Assembly: GCA_014529385.2 (NCBI GenBank)
Contig: CM043952.1
Span: 155,034,557-155,098,556 of the forward strand
Reading direction: 5' to 3'
Origin: Adiantum capillus-veneris
Taxonomy: Eukaryota; Streptophyta; Polypodiopsida; Polypodiales; Pteridaceae
DNA length: 64,000 nt
The translations under genes were made by a program, and so were the position numbers. This document shows, in pieces, positions 24,060 through 36,620 of this stretch (positions within the stretch are counted from its first letter, which is position 1; each line of letters begins with the position of its first letter). Under the pieces are notes generated by a model. It saw only the letters and a program-made list of their open reading frames with translations. It was not told the DNA's origin and made no database searches.

Positions 24060-25369
24060 ATGGATGATGAGGAGTTTCTTTCTTCTTTGTCACCACACCA
24101 GATACAGTGGTACGTGGAGCGTCATCGCTCTGGCGCATCATCGCGCGTTCCTACTCCATCCGCATCTCCCTCTCTTTCGGAGCATTCGGCGCGCTCCGAA
24201 GCTTCGGTGTCAACGAGACGATCTTCACACTCGTCTAGACACCGGCGCTCTAGTGGTGGCGGTGGCGGTTGTTGTGGGGATTCCGCCGCCGATGCCTCCA
24301 CACCGCCTCGTGTTCGACGAGGCTCTTTACCCTCCCCTTCTTTGCCTGCCCCCACACCAGCCACAGCATCGCCATCTACGCCAGGTTTTGCGCGGCTGAC
24401 TGTTACTAGCAGCTACACACCTCTACCTACTCTGCCAGGAGCCAGCCCACTCGACACTCCTCGCTTCGGGGCCCAGACGCCGCTGGAGACACCTGACGTC
24501 CGTACCCCCATCGACACGCCGCTAGAGACCCCTGTCGGGACACCCAGGTTGACGCGTCACCGGCCAGAGGGCTTGCCTTACTCCGTAGACTTCAGCGGCG
24601 GCATCATCATGGATGATGATGGCAAGAAGGTGATCTCGCGCATGCGTGGTCTTTGCTCTCAGCTGTTTAGACACTACATACTAAACAAATGGAGTGAAGT
24701 ACCAAGTGATTTAAAAGCCAGAGTCATCAGCATACTTCATGATGAGTTTCCCGTTCCAACACGGGATCAGTGCTTCAATGAAGACCTGATGAAGATTCGA
24801 ATGCGCGAATACTGCAAACACAAGCGTTCCAAAGTGCAAAAAGCAATCAAGCATGGGTGGAACAGGCCAGATTGGCTGGCCAAAGAAGTTTGGAAGAATA
24901 CAAAGAAAGCAACGCGCGAGAATCCCGACAAGTGGAAGCAACAAAAGGATGTAGCCAGAGCGCGAGTAGAGACAGGGAGCTCGCACCACTTGGGGAGCGG
25001 TGGATGGGCATCATTTGAGGCCGATTTTGTAAGTGTTTTTGCATTGCTCTTTATGTTCGATAGTTTAGGGTTTATGAGTTTTTTAATTCTAAAATAATGA
25101 AATATTTGTATGTTTTGACAGTGGTCGATGACAGGACGTGATCCCACCCCGTACGAGCGTGAGTACGCAAGTAGGAAGGGCTTAAACGCCCTGATGGACA
25201 TTCTCAGTTCTCGCGGCGGCATGGTTAGTATTAGGGTTTACTCTTTTCTATTTTTTTTATTGTTTTATAAATGTCGTTATATGTTTATACTTACTGAAAG
25301 CTGTCTCATTGTCTTTTTTTGCAGAATCCGACAGATACGCCGCTTGGATGCGATGAGACGTCTGACTAG
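24060..25369 (+). CDS. CACTA accessory protein, TNPA-like (plant transposase Ptta/En/Spm family), three exons
   Basis: Exons 24060-25028, 25124-25223 and 25325-25369 with GT-AG introns give about 370 residues with no stop. The ATG follows AATGCAGGT and opens MDDEEFLSSLSPHQIQWY. Residues 25-180 are a Ser/Pro/Thr- and Gly-rich linker, including TPLETPVGTP-like repeats. The C-terminal third (SQLFRHYILNKW, RDQCFNEDLMKIRMREYC, NRPDWLAKEVWKNT, ARVETGSSHHLGSGG) is the conserved Ptta/En/Spm domain. In En/Spm, TNPA binds subterminal repeats and is needed with TNPD for transposition. The order transposase then this gene is usual for plant CACTA elements. It appears intact, unlike the transposase. Confidence 0.85.
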
Positions 25370-25714
25370 ACGACGTCAGTTTAGTCGTAGCTAGATAGCA
25401 TTAGTTTAGGGTTTCTCATAGCTTATGTATCATGAGATGGATTTTATACGTCTTTTTGAACCATGTATATTATTACATTTGTCACCGCAGTTCATTTTGC
25501 CAATCAATTCTTTATGCCTATGATGTTGTACAATTGTCATTATTACATTTGCCAATCAATTCATTTTGCCTATGATGTGTACAATTGTCAACTTTACGCT
25601 TGTCAATTTTGCAAACAATGCGTCTTGTGGGTGACTATTTTGGGTCTATTATCTACCCTTGCACTTTTTTTAAAAAGTGAATCAAGTACAATATGGTTCA
25701 TGGGTGGCAGGGCA

Positions 25715-25935
25715 TTCAACCGACGCTATTTATGGCTCTGTAGCGTCGCTATCAGCGTCGCTATAGACTTCTGTGTAAACGTCGCTATAAACGTCGCTAT
25801 AAACGTCGCTATAACCGTCGCTATGAGCGTCGGTATGAGCGACGCTTATAGCGACGCTCTCGTAGCGACGCTATTAGCGACGGTTTTAGCGACACCGGGG
25901 GTTATAAAAACCCAGTGTATCTCCGTCGCTAACAA
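25715..25935. repeat. 3' subterminal repeats of the CACTA element
   Basis: More than twelve copies of CGTCGCTAT or its complement, first mainly in one orientation and then inverted (AGCGACGCT) after about 25835. They are denser than at the 5' end. Confidence 0.9.
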
Positions 25936-26336
25936 CGTCACAAGAGCACACAACCTCGTGTGGTGGATGTTGTGCATATAAAAGAGCATTTGCAAGGGTT
26001 CTGTGAAGAAAATGTGCAATTCTGTAAACATAGACATCCTACGCGTAGGATGTCTCAAGGGGGTTCTAGAGACCAAATTCGAAAATTTTGACTACACCAG
26101 TGGGTTCAGAGGGTAGGTTTTACCATAGTAACATATTGACTTGGATGTTTTTCCTTATTTTTGTTGACCAAAAGCCAAAAGGCAGAGTCAGAAAATGTAA
26201 AATTTTAGAAAAGGCTTAAATTGAGTGATTTTTGCATGCTTTTGCAATTGTGAAGCATACTTGTACTTGCTGAGAGCATAAAGAAGCATCAGGGACACTT
26301 CAGTCTCAAAAAATCAGCAGTAGACATCCTACACGT

Positions 26337-27505
26337 TGTCGTCCTGTGACATGTACATAGTGGGAACGCATGCCAGAAGAGTTATCTTGTAATTTTTTAG
26401 ATACATAATTATCTTTCCTATAATGTACATATGCATATTTAAGTATAATAATAAGCCTTCTATCTCATCCTATTATTTTTCTCAAGGATAATATATCCTT
26501 ACTTTACCATTAGAAAATACTATGGGAAAAGCATCAATAGCTCCGCCTCTTTAACTTGGGGCAAAAAGCATTGATTCTTTATTTCTACTATTTCATTATC
26601 ATCTCACACCCTAGCTAGATCCTATATCTAGGGTAAACTCCAATATATATATTATCTATGTATTTTTATACTTTTCTTATATTTCTTTTTAAATAGCTAC
26701 TAGGAGAGAATCAAATCCTAGTGGGACACTAGGTGGCATGATTTCAAAGATACACTTATTTTAATGCATTATTGCAAGCATGATTACAAAACTTTGTCAA
26801 GGAGCAATGTCATGCTTTCATATGGCATGAGGTGTCCTTTGGAATTAAATGAAAGTCTAGGCTAAGGAGACCACATGAAGACTTTTGCTGCCATAAATGG
26901 ACCCTATTTTGATAAAATTTTTATACAAGGTTCCAATCCGAATTGGAAAACGATTTTAAAATGAAAATCGTAGCTAATGAGCTGAAGTATTTGCCCATAT
27001 TTTTACTTTTTTATTTGGAGCCACGGTTGAGGATATATGATCAAAATACTGGACCCCAGTCTGCCCACATCATGCAGGGGCAGCTCATTTCCAACTTTTC
27101 CAATTCCTGTTCACACTGGCTCCTCTCTTCTTGTGTAAACCCTTGGGGGTTCCCTTCACCTATAAAAGGGGACCTCTTCTTCCTTGGAATGAACTCAAGC
27201 ATTCAAGCCATTGATGAGAGGAATTCTTGAGGGAGTAAGTAGTAATGCCTAATTGTACTTAGCCATTAACATAAGCCTAAGACTACACTTTCTCCTAGAG
27301 GAAGACTAGCCATTCTTGCAACAAGCTAACCTTGGAAGATCAACTCTAATCAAAGAAGGTCTTGCACTTGATGTATCAATCAAAGTGGAATTATCCACTC
27401 TTCTTCTCTCTCCATCAATAATGGTGCAAAAGGGTTTGTCAAGTAAGATGTGTTTTACATTGATGTTTTCTTGATTTCTTGTTGTTTTCATTTTCATCTC
27501 TAATC

Positions 27506-27583
<78 letters not shown>

Positions 27584-28400
27584 CTAATCTCATCTCCTTA
27601 ACCAAACCTATCTCTCTCATTCTTAGTAATTCATCCTCTCTAGGTTCTCTTGCTACAGGTACATCTCTCCCCGCATTATCCTTATTGCCTACGGGCAAGA
27701 ATAGGGCTTGGGAGGGAAACTTCTCATCTCTTCACTTCTCTCATATCTACATTTCTCACATACTATCCTAGATGAATAAACCACATGATAATCACTTCTA
27801 TCGCTTTCACTCTGTACGATCTATTAGAATTAACGTATGGATTAGCCGTAAAATACACTTTCAACAACGTATAGTGTTTCTCTTCGGCCTTGAAAGGCTC
27901 AATGAAATACTTCTATCACCGAATCCCATCATACTACCTCTCATAGACTATAATTTTTCTTTTGATGTAAGCGTAGTTATCTTGCTATGAACCAAGAGGA
28001 TTTGTACACACAATTAATCCCAATCACTAGACAAAATATATATATTATGGTAAGCACAAAACTACAATTCCAAAGAACAATTCGTAGCCTATTTGGTCAG
28101 CCAAGATTGAATGCCATTAACTCATCCATTAACCCTTTCATATTACCCATGATACGATATGACCATAGCCTTAATGTTTTCATCTTCCTATTGTTTTGAC
28201 ATTCTCTTTTGCGTTCTTTCTTTGTGTGTGTGAGTGCAAGAGAGAAAGAGTGAGTCTTCTTTGATTGCACTTCTTTCCAAACCCTAGTCTTCATGGCATC
28301 TATGGTTTAACTCCTTCATATAGTTTTTGTTGAGTTCTCTCACAAACTCTCACAGCCATAAGCCCGGTGCTTTCCTGGCAAGACCGCAAATTTCTCGACA
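26337..28400 (+). mobile_element. Solo LTR (2.06 kb) of the gag-only element family
   Basis: The ends are TGTCGTCC and TCTCGACA, with ACGT duplicated outside (26333-26336 and 28401-28404). Its sequence matches the LTR at 9447-11489 in reverse. The insertion point is the centre of one leader palindrome of element A. No internal region is present. It carries a good TATA box and a (TA)n tract (27510-27579). Confidence 0.88.
27161..27167 (+). promoter_or_regulatory. TATA box of the solo LTR
   Basis: CACCTATAAAAGGGGACC is a canonical TATA context. The sister LTR at 9447-11489 has TAGAAAAG here. Confidence 0.75.
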
Positions 28401-29954
28401 ACGTAAGATGTCTACAGGGTGATCTGGTGGAAATTTTGAAAATCTGAGGTTACCAGTGTGTTTAGAAGGTAGGTTTTACCCTATTTTCACCTGGAAAGTG
28501 GAAATTTGACCAAATTTTGACAGATCAAAGCCAAAAGACAAGAAGTGTCAGACATCCTACCCAAATTTAACCCAAGGCATAATTTTGAGACCAAATGTTG
28601 TATTGAGTGCATGTGATAAATTTCATCTCATTTGGTTTAGTGAAAGAGAAGATTGAGCGGACTTTAGCACTTTTGACTGAAAAAGGCAAGAATAGCTAGT
28701 TTTGGGGGTCTTTTGACATCCAAACTCAAATCTAAGCATAGCATTGGGTTGCTGACATCAAGGGGAAGCTGTGGGACAAGTCTAGGATCAAACAGGCCAA
28801 AAAGACATCCTACACGTAGTATGTCTTCTGTGTGATTTTGGACTCTAAAATAAATTCTGAGCATACCACAGTGATCAGCACCTTAAGGAGAGTCTGTGGT
28901 TCAAATTTGGGGCAATTCTGAGCAGTTAGACATCCTACGCTTAGGATGTCTAAAGCATGATTTAGAGGCCAAATTCAAACTGTGGACATAGAAGGGTGTT
29001 GTATAGCCTTAGGCAAGCCTCCTAGGCAAATTTGGTCCAATTTGGAGTTGATTTGACTTAGGAATTCATCAGAACAGACATCAGGCTTTTGGAGCAGATT
29101 CTGGATCATTTGACCAACCTATAGGTGTCAGAATCAAAAAGTAAAAACAGTTGTGAGTTAAGCACATCAAGGGGAAGCTACAGTGCAAGTTTGAGCTGAA
29201 ACAGAGCAAAAATACATCCTACGCGTAGGATGTCTCCACCTTGATTTAGGACTCCAAACCAACCTATGAGCACACCACTATGATTAGCACATCAAGGAAA
29301 AACTGGGGTGAAAATTTCAAGTCATTCTGAGTAAAAACACATCCTACGTGTAGGATGTCTCAAGGCCATTTTTAGGTCCAAATTAAAATCTGAGCATACC
29401 ATTGTGTTGCTGGACTTAAGGGGAGTATCTAGAACAAATTTTGTTAAATTCTGAGCATATAGACATACTACACGTAGGATGTCTCTAGGCCAGTTTTAGG
29501 GTCCAACCATACTTTTGACCATACATGAGTGTTCACAGTCTCACAAAGATCCCCAATCTTTTTTCAAAATTGAATTTGGACTCATTTTGAGCAGTCTAAA
29601 CTGCATTTCACTATTTTGGCCATAACTTTCACAAACGGTATCGGATCGGAAAAGTTTTGATATCAAAACGTAGCCTGAGAGCGGCTCTACACATCTTAGA
29701 GAAAAACATGAACTAAATGCATGCAACTAAATGCATGCCTTCGACAACCATTTAGTTCAACTTTGAAAAAAAACATCGTTTGAGGCCTCAAAATACATCC
29801 GCAAGTTAGGGGTGTCTGAAAGCGACAATTTGCGAGAATTGTGACGAAACGGTTGCGGTTTTGGAAATAGTTTCGACTTTTCCCTGACCAAAGCACTTGA
29901 ACACAGTGGACTAAGTCTACTTGAACCAAGCAAAATCTCTTAAGACCAGAAATC

Positions 29955-32900
29955 ATCTCTACCCTAGATTCAAACGCAGCTTACACAAGCTTGGAGATCC
30001 CGACGATAGAGGAATATCCTCCCACAATGGATCTTCCAAACTTGCAATTGATAAAGACCCATCTTGTTGAGAGAGTTTGGATGATTGGTCATGCGAGTGA
30101 AGGACTATATAGATACATTGACGACAATGAGGTCAATCTTTATAGGTGCTCAGATCCATACCTAGAAGAGATAATGGATTACAAGCTCTTATATGTCTAC
30201 ACATATGGAGTCGACTGTCAATGGAGATCTATAGTTGTCAACAAGTATGGACGAGAATACAAAGTTGTAGAAAGCACAAACCCACGGACTGTACTAGAAA
30301 GAGCTGGATATTTGGTCAATGAAGGATCACAAATGCCTCCACCAAACACAAGAATTCCTATAGGAATTCCAAGAAGGGAGCCATCAGGATTCCCTTCAAG
30401 AGCGTTAACGAGAGAAGGATTGGGAGAGTCTCTGGCTAGACTTGTAGACAATCGACGAGTTAGACCATCCCAAGTCCAGAAATGGGTAAACAAAAAATAC
30501 TCTGGAGATGAAGATCCGAGAGATCACGTAATGCCTTTTAGGAGAGTGATTAGAGCAGAGGAAGTTTCAGATTTTGCGACACAGTTTGCGGGATTTGGAT
30601 TGACTCTAGAAGATGATGCAGCTACATGGTTCGACTCGGTGGAACTATGGGATTTTGAGACCCTAGATGAGCTGTTTGAGGAGTTTATTGAAGAATTCTG
30701 ACCAAAAGGCATTGCTCACAACACGGTCTCGCAAATCCATGGATTCAAACTGAAAGAGAATGAATCAGTACGCAAAGCATCATTACGGCTCAAGAGATAT
30801 GTTAAGCTCTGTCCGGGAGCGGAATTACCTACGCAAGCACGACTGATGCTGATCTTTATCCAGGGAATGAGAGATGAGGGCCTTCAGAAGGATCTGCATG
30901 TGATAAGGAGGATGACACTAAACGAGTTGGTCAAAGAAGCTCTTTATCTAGTGGATAACTGTGAGGCATACAAAGAAAAGGACTTAAAGAGTGAATGAGA
31001 TGACACATCCTCTCAGCACAGTGTTTCACAGATAAGTGAGTCCATTGCCAAGCCAACGGCACCTATTGATCAAGAAAAACTTATCGACAACTTGGTCAAG
31101 AGGTTGATTCCTCTTGTAAGGTCTGATGCGGGAGAGCCGAAGTGGTATGAAATTGAGAGAAAATGGACGAACCATACGGGGGAAGAGTGCTATTATAGCA
31201 TGGAAAATGCTAGGGAGAGGTATGTACAACCTGTTCCAGAAGCACCTACTCCACCTAGATACATCACGGGGAATGCGCCAAGACCAGTAGGAGTGTTAAG
31301 GCCACAGCTTGTCTTAGGTGCTAGAATGCAGGTAGACATGAGATACATTCCAATGATGGAAGCATCAAATAAACCAATGCCAGTACCATCTACAATGTGG
31401 TATAGCAACCAAAGTGAGTACTACCCTTCGGAGCAACAAAATGTGAGAGAAACAGATGGAGTGGTGAGGCCGGTACAACCTCCACCTCCTGGGTTTCAGT
31501 CAAAAGAAAGAAGGTATGAAATGGAAGAAAGGACATTGAGATTCATTGCAAATAGAGGCTTATCTAGGTCAAAGCTTGCTTATAGCCAAGAGGAAATCCT
31601 AAAAGAATCTCCTCAACCAGAGACAGATTGTCACAAAAGTCGTGACAACCACTTGGTCAAATAATGTCCTCATACGGAGATCACTGAAGTAAATGCCTAT
31701 TGTCTTGAGTGTGGCATCACTCACTTGATCCCCAATTCCCCGAAAAAACCAAACCAAATCAGGAAAATCACGACAAATGTATCAGGGGTTGTTCAGCTAC
31801 CTAGGAGCTCAGAAAATGAAAATGTTGTACCAGTTCAAGTAGTTACGAGAGCACAAGCCCAAAAGAAAGCTGATGAGAATCCAGAGACAAAGAACACGAA
31901 AAGTGACACGAGTGCAAAGACAGATGATGGACCAAAGACAGACGCACCTAGTTAGAAAACCAAGAGCAAACAAAATAGTTGGAAAGCTAGAAAGACTAGG
32001 ATGAAAGCACGCAGGGAACGAGAGCAAAAATCCCTAACTGAGAAGCTTACCAAAGCTGAGGAGAAGATAAAACAACATGAGGAAAAGGAGGCACCTTCTC
32101 TTACACAGATGGTTAAACCTCTAGAAGAACCATCGACGGATGAGAAACCGAGAAGTGCTAGTTCAGGAGGATCTGTGTTGGCAGAGAAGGTTAATGAGAC
32201 ATTAGATGCCCTCTTGAAATCCTATGATGCGAGGCTCAAAAACAACCAAACCCAAGAACACAGGTGGATGACATATCCCTATACGGAACTAGAAAATCAA
32301 AGGTTTGAAATGTGCAAGAAAATGATTCAAACAACCCAAGCTTTACTAGAACCACCAGTTGCAAAACCTGAGAATGTGATCCGTGTCATGCCTACACACG
32401 TAATCCCACCAAACCAGGAACCAAAAGATCCAGATTCTAGTCATGAGTACAGACCAAACCTCAAAGACCCAGCATTAGAACCAAGGATAGTACTGAATAC
32501 CACAGATAATTCTTCCGAGGGATTTCACCAAGCTATACCTGAGGATTGTAAAGAGATAGATGGTTTTGATGAATTGTGGAAACAAGTCAGAGAGGCCAAT
32601 GAGGCCGATGACCTAAGAAGACGAGTAGACAAGACTAGTGATGAACGAGGAGTGTTTCTACCACCAATAGAGGAATTTGAGATTGGATCTCAAATGAATC
32701 TAGACGTGCGATCGTATTGGGGCGACAAAGGATCTGTACAATCTATGGATAGTCAACCCCATTCGCTAAGAACACTACCGTCCTACATGGGAGAGTACGA
32801 GACCAAGTCAGATGTGGTTGAAGTCCCATCACAGAGACTGTCTCCCAACAAGGCCATCGATTCAAAGGGGCTAGTAGATATTCTATCTACCCCAGTCACG

Positions 32901-33671
32901 TGTACAATAATGTTAGCCGAGTTGCTCAGAATAAGACCAAACATGTGGGCTAATGTGGGTAAATGTTTAGAGAAATTTGGTGTAAAAACCCCAATGACTC
33001 AAATCGAGGAAGGCATCAAAGATCTTGAAATGCCTCAACTAAATACTAGGCCAGTGCCATTAAACAAGGTAGGTGAGTATTACGAGGAAGAAGATGGAAA
33101 CACCACGCTTCCTATGGAATTCAATGGTGTAAAAACCATGGAAATCTTTGACAGTGGAGCTGGTGTGGCCATTGCAACCAGAGAGGTTTGGAAAAAATGG
33201 GGAAAACCTGCCTTGATATCCATACGAATGACCCTGCAGCTTGTAGACGGACACAAGGAAAAGCCCCTAGGACTGCTAGAAAACGTACTTGTTACTTCTT
33301 GTGGCATTGAATATGAACACACTTTTGTTGTTGTTGACTTTGGCAAGAAGAACAACTATGACATCATTCTGGGAAGACCATTCATGCGACAATTGAAAAT
33401 GGTCCAAGATTGGGGTTATGACCATATATACCTGAGACATATGGAAACCATAACAAAGATAAACTTGAGGGACCATAGCTATAGGGATGTGACGAGAACA
33501 CCGGTTGAGGAGTTTGATTCCGCCACAGTGGTAGGATCAGAACTTCCAGCTTGGTTAGGTAAGCCTCAAGATCTGTGGATGTGTAGAGCTTCACAATGTG
33601 GTAGCTTAAAACGTGAGGAATGTATCCTAGAGAGGTTTATAGAGGAGCAGTTTGTGTTCTCTCTTTGCTAG
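29955..33671 (+). pseudogene. Gag-protease polyprotein of element A, one frame with four internal stops
   Basis: A single reading frame runs from the lost start (ATC at 29955, ATG in copy B) to 33671. It is interrupted by TGA 30699, TGA 30996, TAA 31662 and TAG 31953, with no frameshift. The N-terminal part is unrecognised (VERVWMIGHASEGLYRYI). The capsid core is DFATQFAGFGLTLEDDAATWF then ESVRKASLRLKRYVKLCPG. A zinc knuckle follows, CLECGITHLIPNS (last Cys lost). The aspartic protease has IFDSGAGVAIATREVW at its active site (D-S-G-A) and DIILGRPFM at its end. It assembles particles and processes polyproteins in related elements. The sequence leaves homology with copy B at about 33648, so the final residues are unrelated. 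Confidence 0.85.
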
Positions 33672-34050
33672 CATTGATATGATGGGGCTTGGAAACCGAC
33701 CAACATAGGGCATACATGTTGATTCTAGCACGGACATATTCTTCCATGCGCCACTAGAACGTATACGGCAGTATGCATCGACTACAAGAGAGATAGTATA
33801 CTTGGTTTGAGATGCTTTTTCTCCCTATATCTACTATAATACTACTAGGTCCTATAGTAGTACCACTTATTGGCACATTCTCCTTTAAGTGGAAGATTTT
33901 TTGTGTAAAGGTGGTGTGCATCTTACCCTGGCTGGACATATCTAAGGCATCCGATCGCCCATGACTTAAACGCACCTTATTGTTTAGTAGATAGAATAAT
34001 AATGGACTCTCACACACACATTTCAGTGAGTTTCTCCACCCACATCCTGT

Positions 34051-34089
<39 letters not shown>

Positions 34090-35313
34090 CTCTCTCTACA
34101 TGTGCATCCACATACACGCACACACACAAAATAAACACACAACAACACGAAGTATGCAAAAGGTTTACCTTTTAGTGCAATAGTATAGAGCTGCATGATA
34201 GAGGGGAGTATAGGAGAATGGATGCGCAGAGCATGATGGCTTGGATTTTTGTTGGAGGGAGGATATGGTTACAAGAACTGGGTGTTGATGGATGAATCAC
34301 ACATGCCACAAAGTCATAGGCCGGATCCAGAAAAGGTGGGCAACGAAATTGAAAACGCCCACTCAAGGGGTCACTACAATAAGAAAATATCTATCACATG
34401 GGTTGGAGAATAGGGATTACTTTATTCTACATTTTTTCACATACGTGGAGGATGTTGAAAAAACTTTTGAAAAAATCATATATTGAATAGAAAAAGGGTC
34501 CTTTTTATTGGTGAAAATTTCACCGCTAAGGGTTTCTATAAGTAGGCCTTGAACGCATACAATGTATAGGTTTTACATATAGTGACCCCCTCCGAAGGAG
34601 AAAAGATTGATGTCGGCACCTTAGTGACTTAAGGTAATCACCACATGATTATAGAAAGCTTTATGGAGCGATATTTGTTGAATTGAGTCTGTGTTGGCAC
34701 ACATCTGTTAGCTTTTGGAGTGGCAGCTCCACGTTTCTAAGGAATCCGGAAGAAATAAAGGGGGCAATAGTTTTTCCAACAAATCGCATGGAGACATGTG
34801 GAGCGACTTATCTCCATGTCAAAGCCCAGGGACGTAAGAAGTGGCAGCTAGAAAGGCATCACTTTTCCAACAATAGTCTTTTCAACAAATTGCATGGAGC
34901 CATGTGGAGCGACTTATCTCGTCAAAGCCCAGGGACATAAAAAGTGGCACCTAGAAAGGCATCGCTTTTTCGATTTAAGGTTTGGCTACCGATACTGGCT
35001 ATAACAAGCAAAGGTTGTTGGAACCTCTTCCAAAAAAGAAGGGATATATTTTTCTTTATAAGAACATATTGTAAGAATTTCAATCCGTGAAATTCTTAAT
35101 ATTATTAATCACCAGCGGACTCGACTCTTAACGATTTTCTCAAATCAATATCAACTGGACCAAAAAAGGCACACTAGATTTTGATGTACTTCAAACTCCT
35201 AAGTTTTGACTCTCCCCCAAATGCCTTGCACTTGTTGGGGTGTGTGTGATTCTCCGCACCACAAACTAGTATACCTATGGGAGTCCTCTTACCTAAAAAC
35301 TTAGTTAGATGAG
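33649..35313. other. Non-coding stretch between elements A and B
   Basis: No gene is supported. It holds a (CT)n tract with CA-rich sequence (34050-34135) and a tandem duplication at 34752-34975. It also holds an AT-rich part with TGAAATTCTTAATATTATTAATC near 35088. It ends at the TGTTGACC edge of the element B LTR. The flank before that edge (ATGAG) does not match the flank after the 3' LTR (TTAAT). Confidence 0.7.
34752..34975. repeat. Tandem duplication of about 105 bp
   Basis: Two copies contain TGTGGAGCGACTTATCTC, CAAAGCCCAGGGAC, AAGTGGCA and CTAGAAAGGCATC, with small differences. Confidence 0.85.
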
Positions 35314-36170
35314 TGTTGACCATTCGGTCAACAACACAACATAACTCAAGTTTCGTACCAAAGTCTTATCTTTTGCGAGTTATGAAATGCTGCAGATTAT
35401 GGCTATAAATGTCCTTTTGCGAGTTATGAAATGCTGCAGATTATGCCTAGGTCATTTTGTAAACGGGAGACTTTAATCATAATCAAAACTTTAGCGCTGC
35501 CATCTATTGTGTGTGAGAGAGAAAGAGAGTGAGCGTGAGCTTTATCCTCTAGCTACGCCCGGCTCGCTCAACACATTGGAGATCTGACTGCACCATTGTT
35601 GTAGGCTTGAGGAGAGCTACGCGACAATGCCAAGCATTCCAGGCGAGGCGAAGCGCACACGCCGACGCATCTACGAGCTATTTGTGGTCGTAAGTGTATC
35701 AAACGATGTCTGTTTTCTGCGTACTAGTAGTCTATAGAATTGTGGCGACATAAGCTACGCATAGGTACTCATAAATTTCAGTTTCGCGCACTTTCAAAAT
35801 TTTGCTCCGTCATCCTACGCGTTTTCCGTAGATGTGTTTAGAGTGAGGGTTTTGAGTGTAGAAGCTTAGGGACGGGTGTATCCTAGTGAGGGGATGGTGT
35901 TCCTTAAGTTTCCTACGAATCTGGCATGATTAGGTGAGTTACCTTCCGTAGTGTGTATGTGGCTAGGTGGTGTAGTTGAGAGCAGTGAGGTTCTTGATTG
36001 TGGTATGGTTGGTCTTCCAAAGTGTTGTATGTGTAGGATGGTCTTAGCCTGACAAGCTAAAGAGATTTCCTCCGTGTGCCTATCATGTCATCTGTGTCCT
36101 CGATTGAAATTATGTTGATCTAGGTAGTGTTTGCATGCACTTCATGGGTGTCTGAGTTGCTCCCGCAACA
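35314..36170 (+). repeat. 5' LTR of element B, with internal deletion removing the TATA box
   Basis: It runs from TGTTGACC to CGCAACA, 857 bp against 954 bp for the 3' LTR. A 31-bp segment (TTTTGCGAGTTATGAAATGC...) is present twice (near 35371 and 35413). The segment that in the 3' LTR contains TATATAA is absent. Confidence 0.85.
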
Positions 36171-36190
36171 TTGGCACCGCTGCCGGGGAC
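36171..36190 (+). other. Primer-binding site for tRNA-Asp, element B
   Basis: TTGGCACCGCTGCCGGGGAC directly follows the LTR. Compared with element A it has one further change (GCGCC to GCACC). Confidence 0.8.
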
Positions 36191-36620
36191 ACAAGGACCT
36201 AAGTAGGTTTCCTACTAAAACTCGTGTGATGGTTGCTTGATTTAGTTTTGGCTAAAGAAAGCGTTTTTCTTAAGTGGATTCGGAAGAGGATATGCCGCGA
36301 TCAAGTGGATAGCCAGGAAGCGTGTCTCTTGCGGAGGGTCTGCGACTAGATAGGTTTAGTTAGGATCTGTGGATTAGAGTAGTTGTTGGTGGTCGAGTGA
36401 TTTGTGAGGTGATAAAAGCATTTACTAGTCCGTGTGTGGCAGTGAAGCGTTTTTCTACTCATAGATGCAAAACCCCATATGATTTGTAGGAGTAGCTTTA
36501 GGTAAGTGATCCGATTCTGATCTAGAGCTATTCAGCAGTGAATTATTTGCTAAAGTGCTTGATTGCATTTGAAATCATGGAAAAGTGTGCTTTTCAGGGT
36601 AAAAATGCATTAAACAAGCT

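Larger units (their letters stand above)
18430..25965 (+). mobile_element. CACTA (En/Spm) DNA transposon, about 7.5 kb
   Basis: The left end is CACTACAAGAGG (18430-18441). The right end read inward is CACCACACGAGG, with 10 of 12 bases matching. GAT is duplicated outside both ends (18427-18429 and 25966-25968), the 3-bp target duplication typical of CACTA elements. Subterminal repeats with GCGACG / CGTCGC cores lie at both ends. It encodes a TNP2-type transposase (20566-23787) and a TNPA-like protein (24060-25369). It also carries a broken HIPP gene, microsatellites and one copy of the 190-bp satellite unit. The host is the leader of element A, interrupted after AAACAAGCTT. Confidence 0.92.
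26032..29484. repeat. Array of 24-bp palindromes in the leader of element A
   Basis: Seven copies of a 24-bp self-complementary motif, AGACATCCTACG followed by its reverse complement, occur at 26032, 26322 (split by the solo LTR), 28803, 28928, 29212, 29337 and 29461. The copy at 26032 is perfect; the others differ by one to three bases. Spacing is often 124-125 or about 285 bp, with similar sequence around each, such as AATTCTGAGCA before and CCAAATT after. Confidence 0.9.
17321..33648 (+). mobile_element. Element A: RT-less Ty3/gypsy-type retrotransposon, truncated at both ends, with two nested insertions
   Basis: The order is an LTR fragment (17321-17950), tRNA-Asp primer site (17951-17970), long leader, and a gag-protease pseudogene (29955-33648). 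The leader is split by a CACTA transposon (18430-25965) and a solo LTR (26337-28400). The right end stops at about 33648 inside the gag-pro frame, where the matching copy B continues. No reverse transcriptase, RNase H or integrase is present. Element B at 35314-47206 is its closest relative here. Confidence 0.8.
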
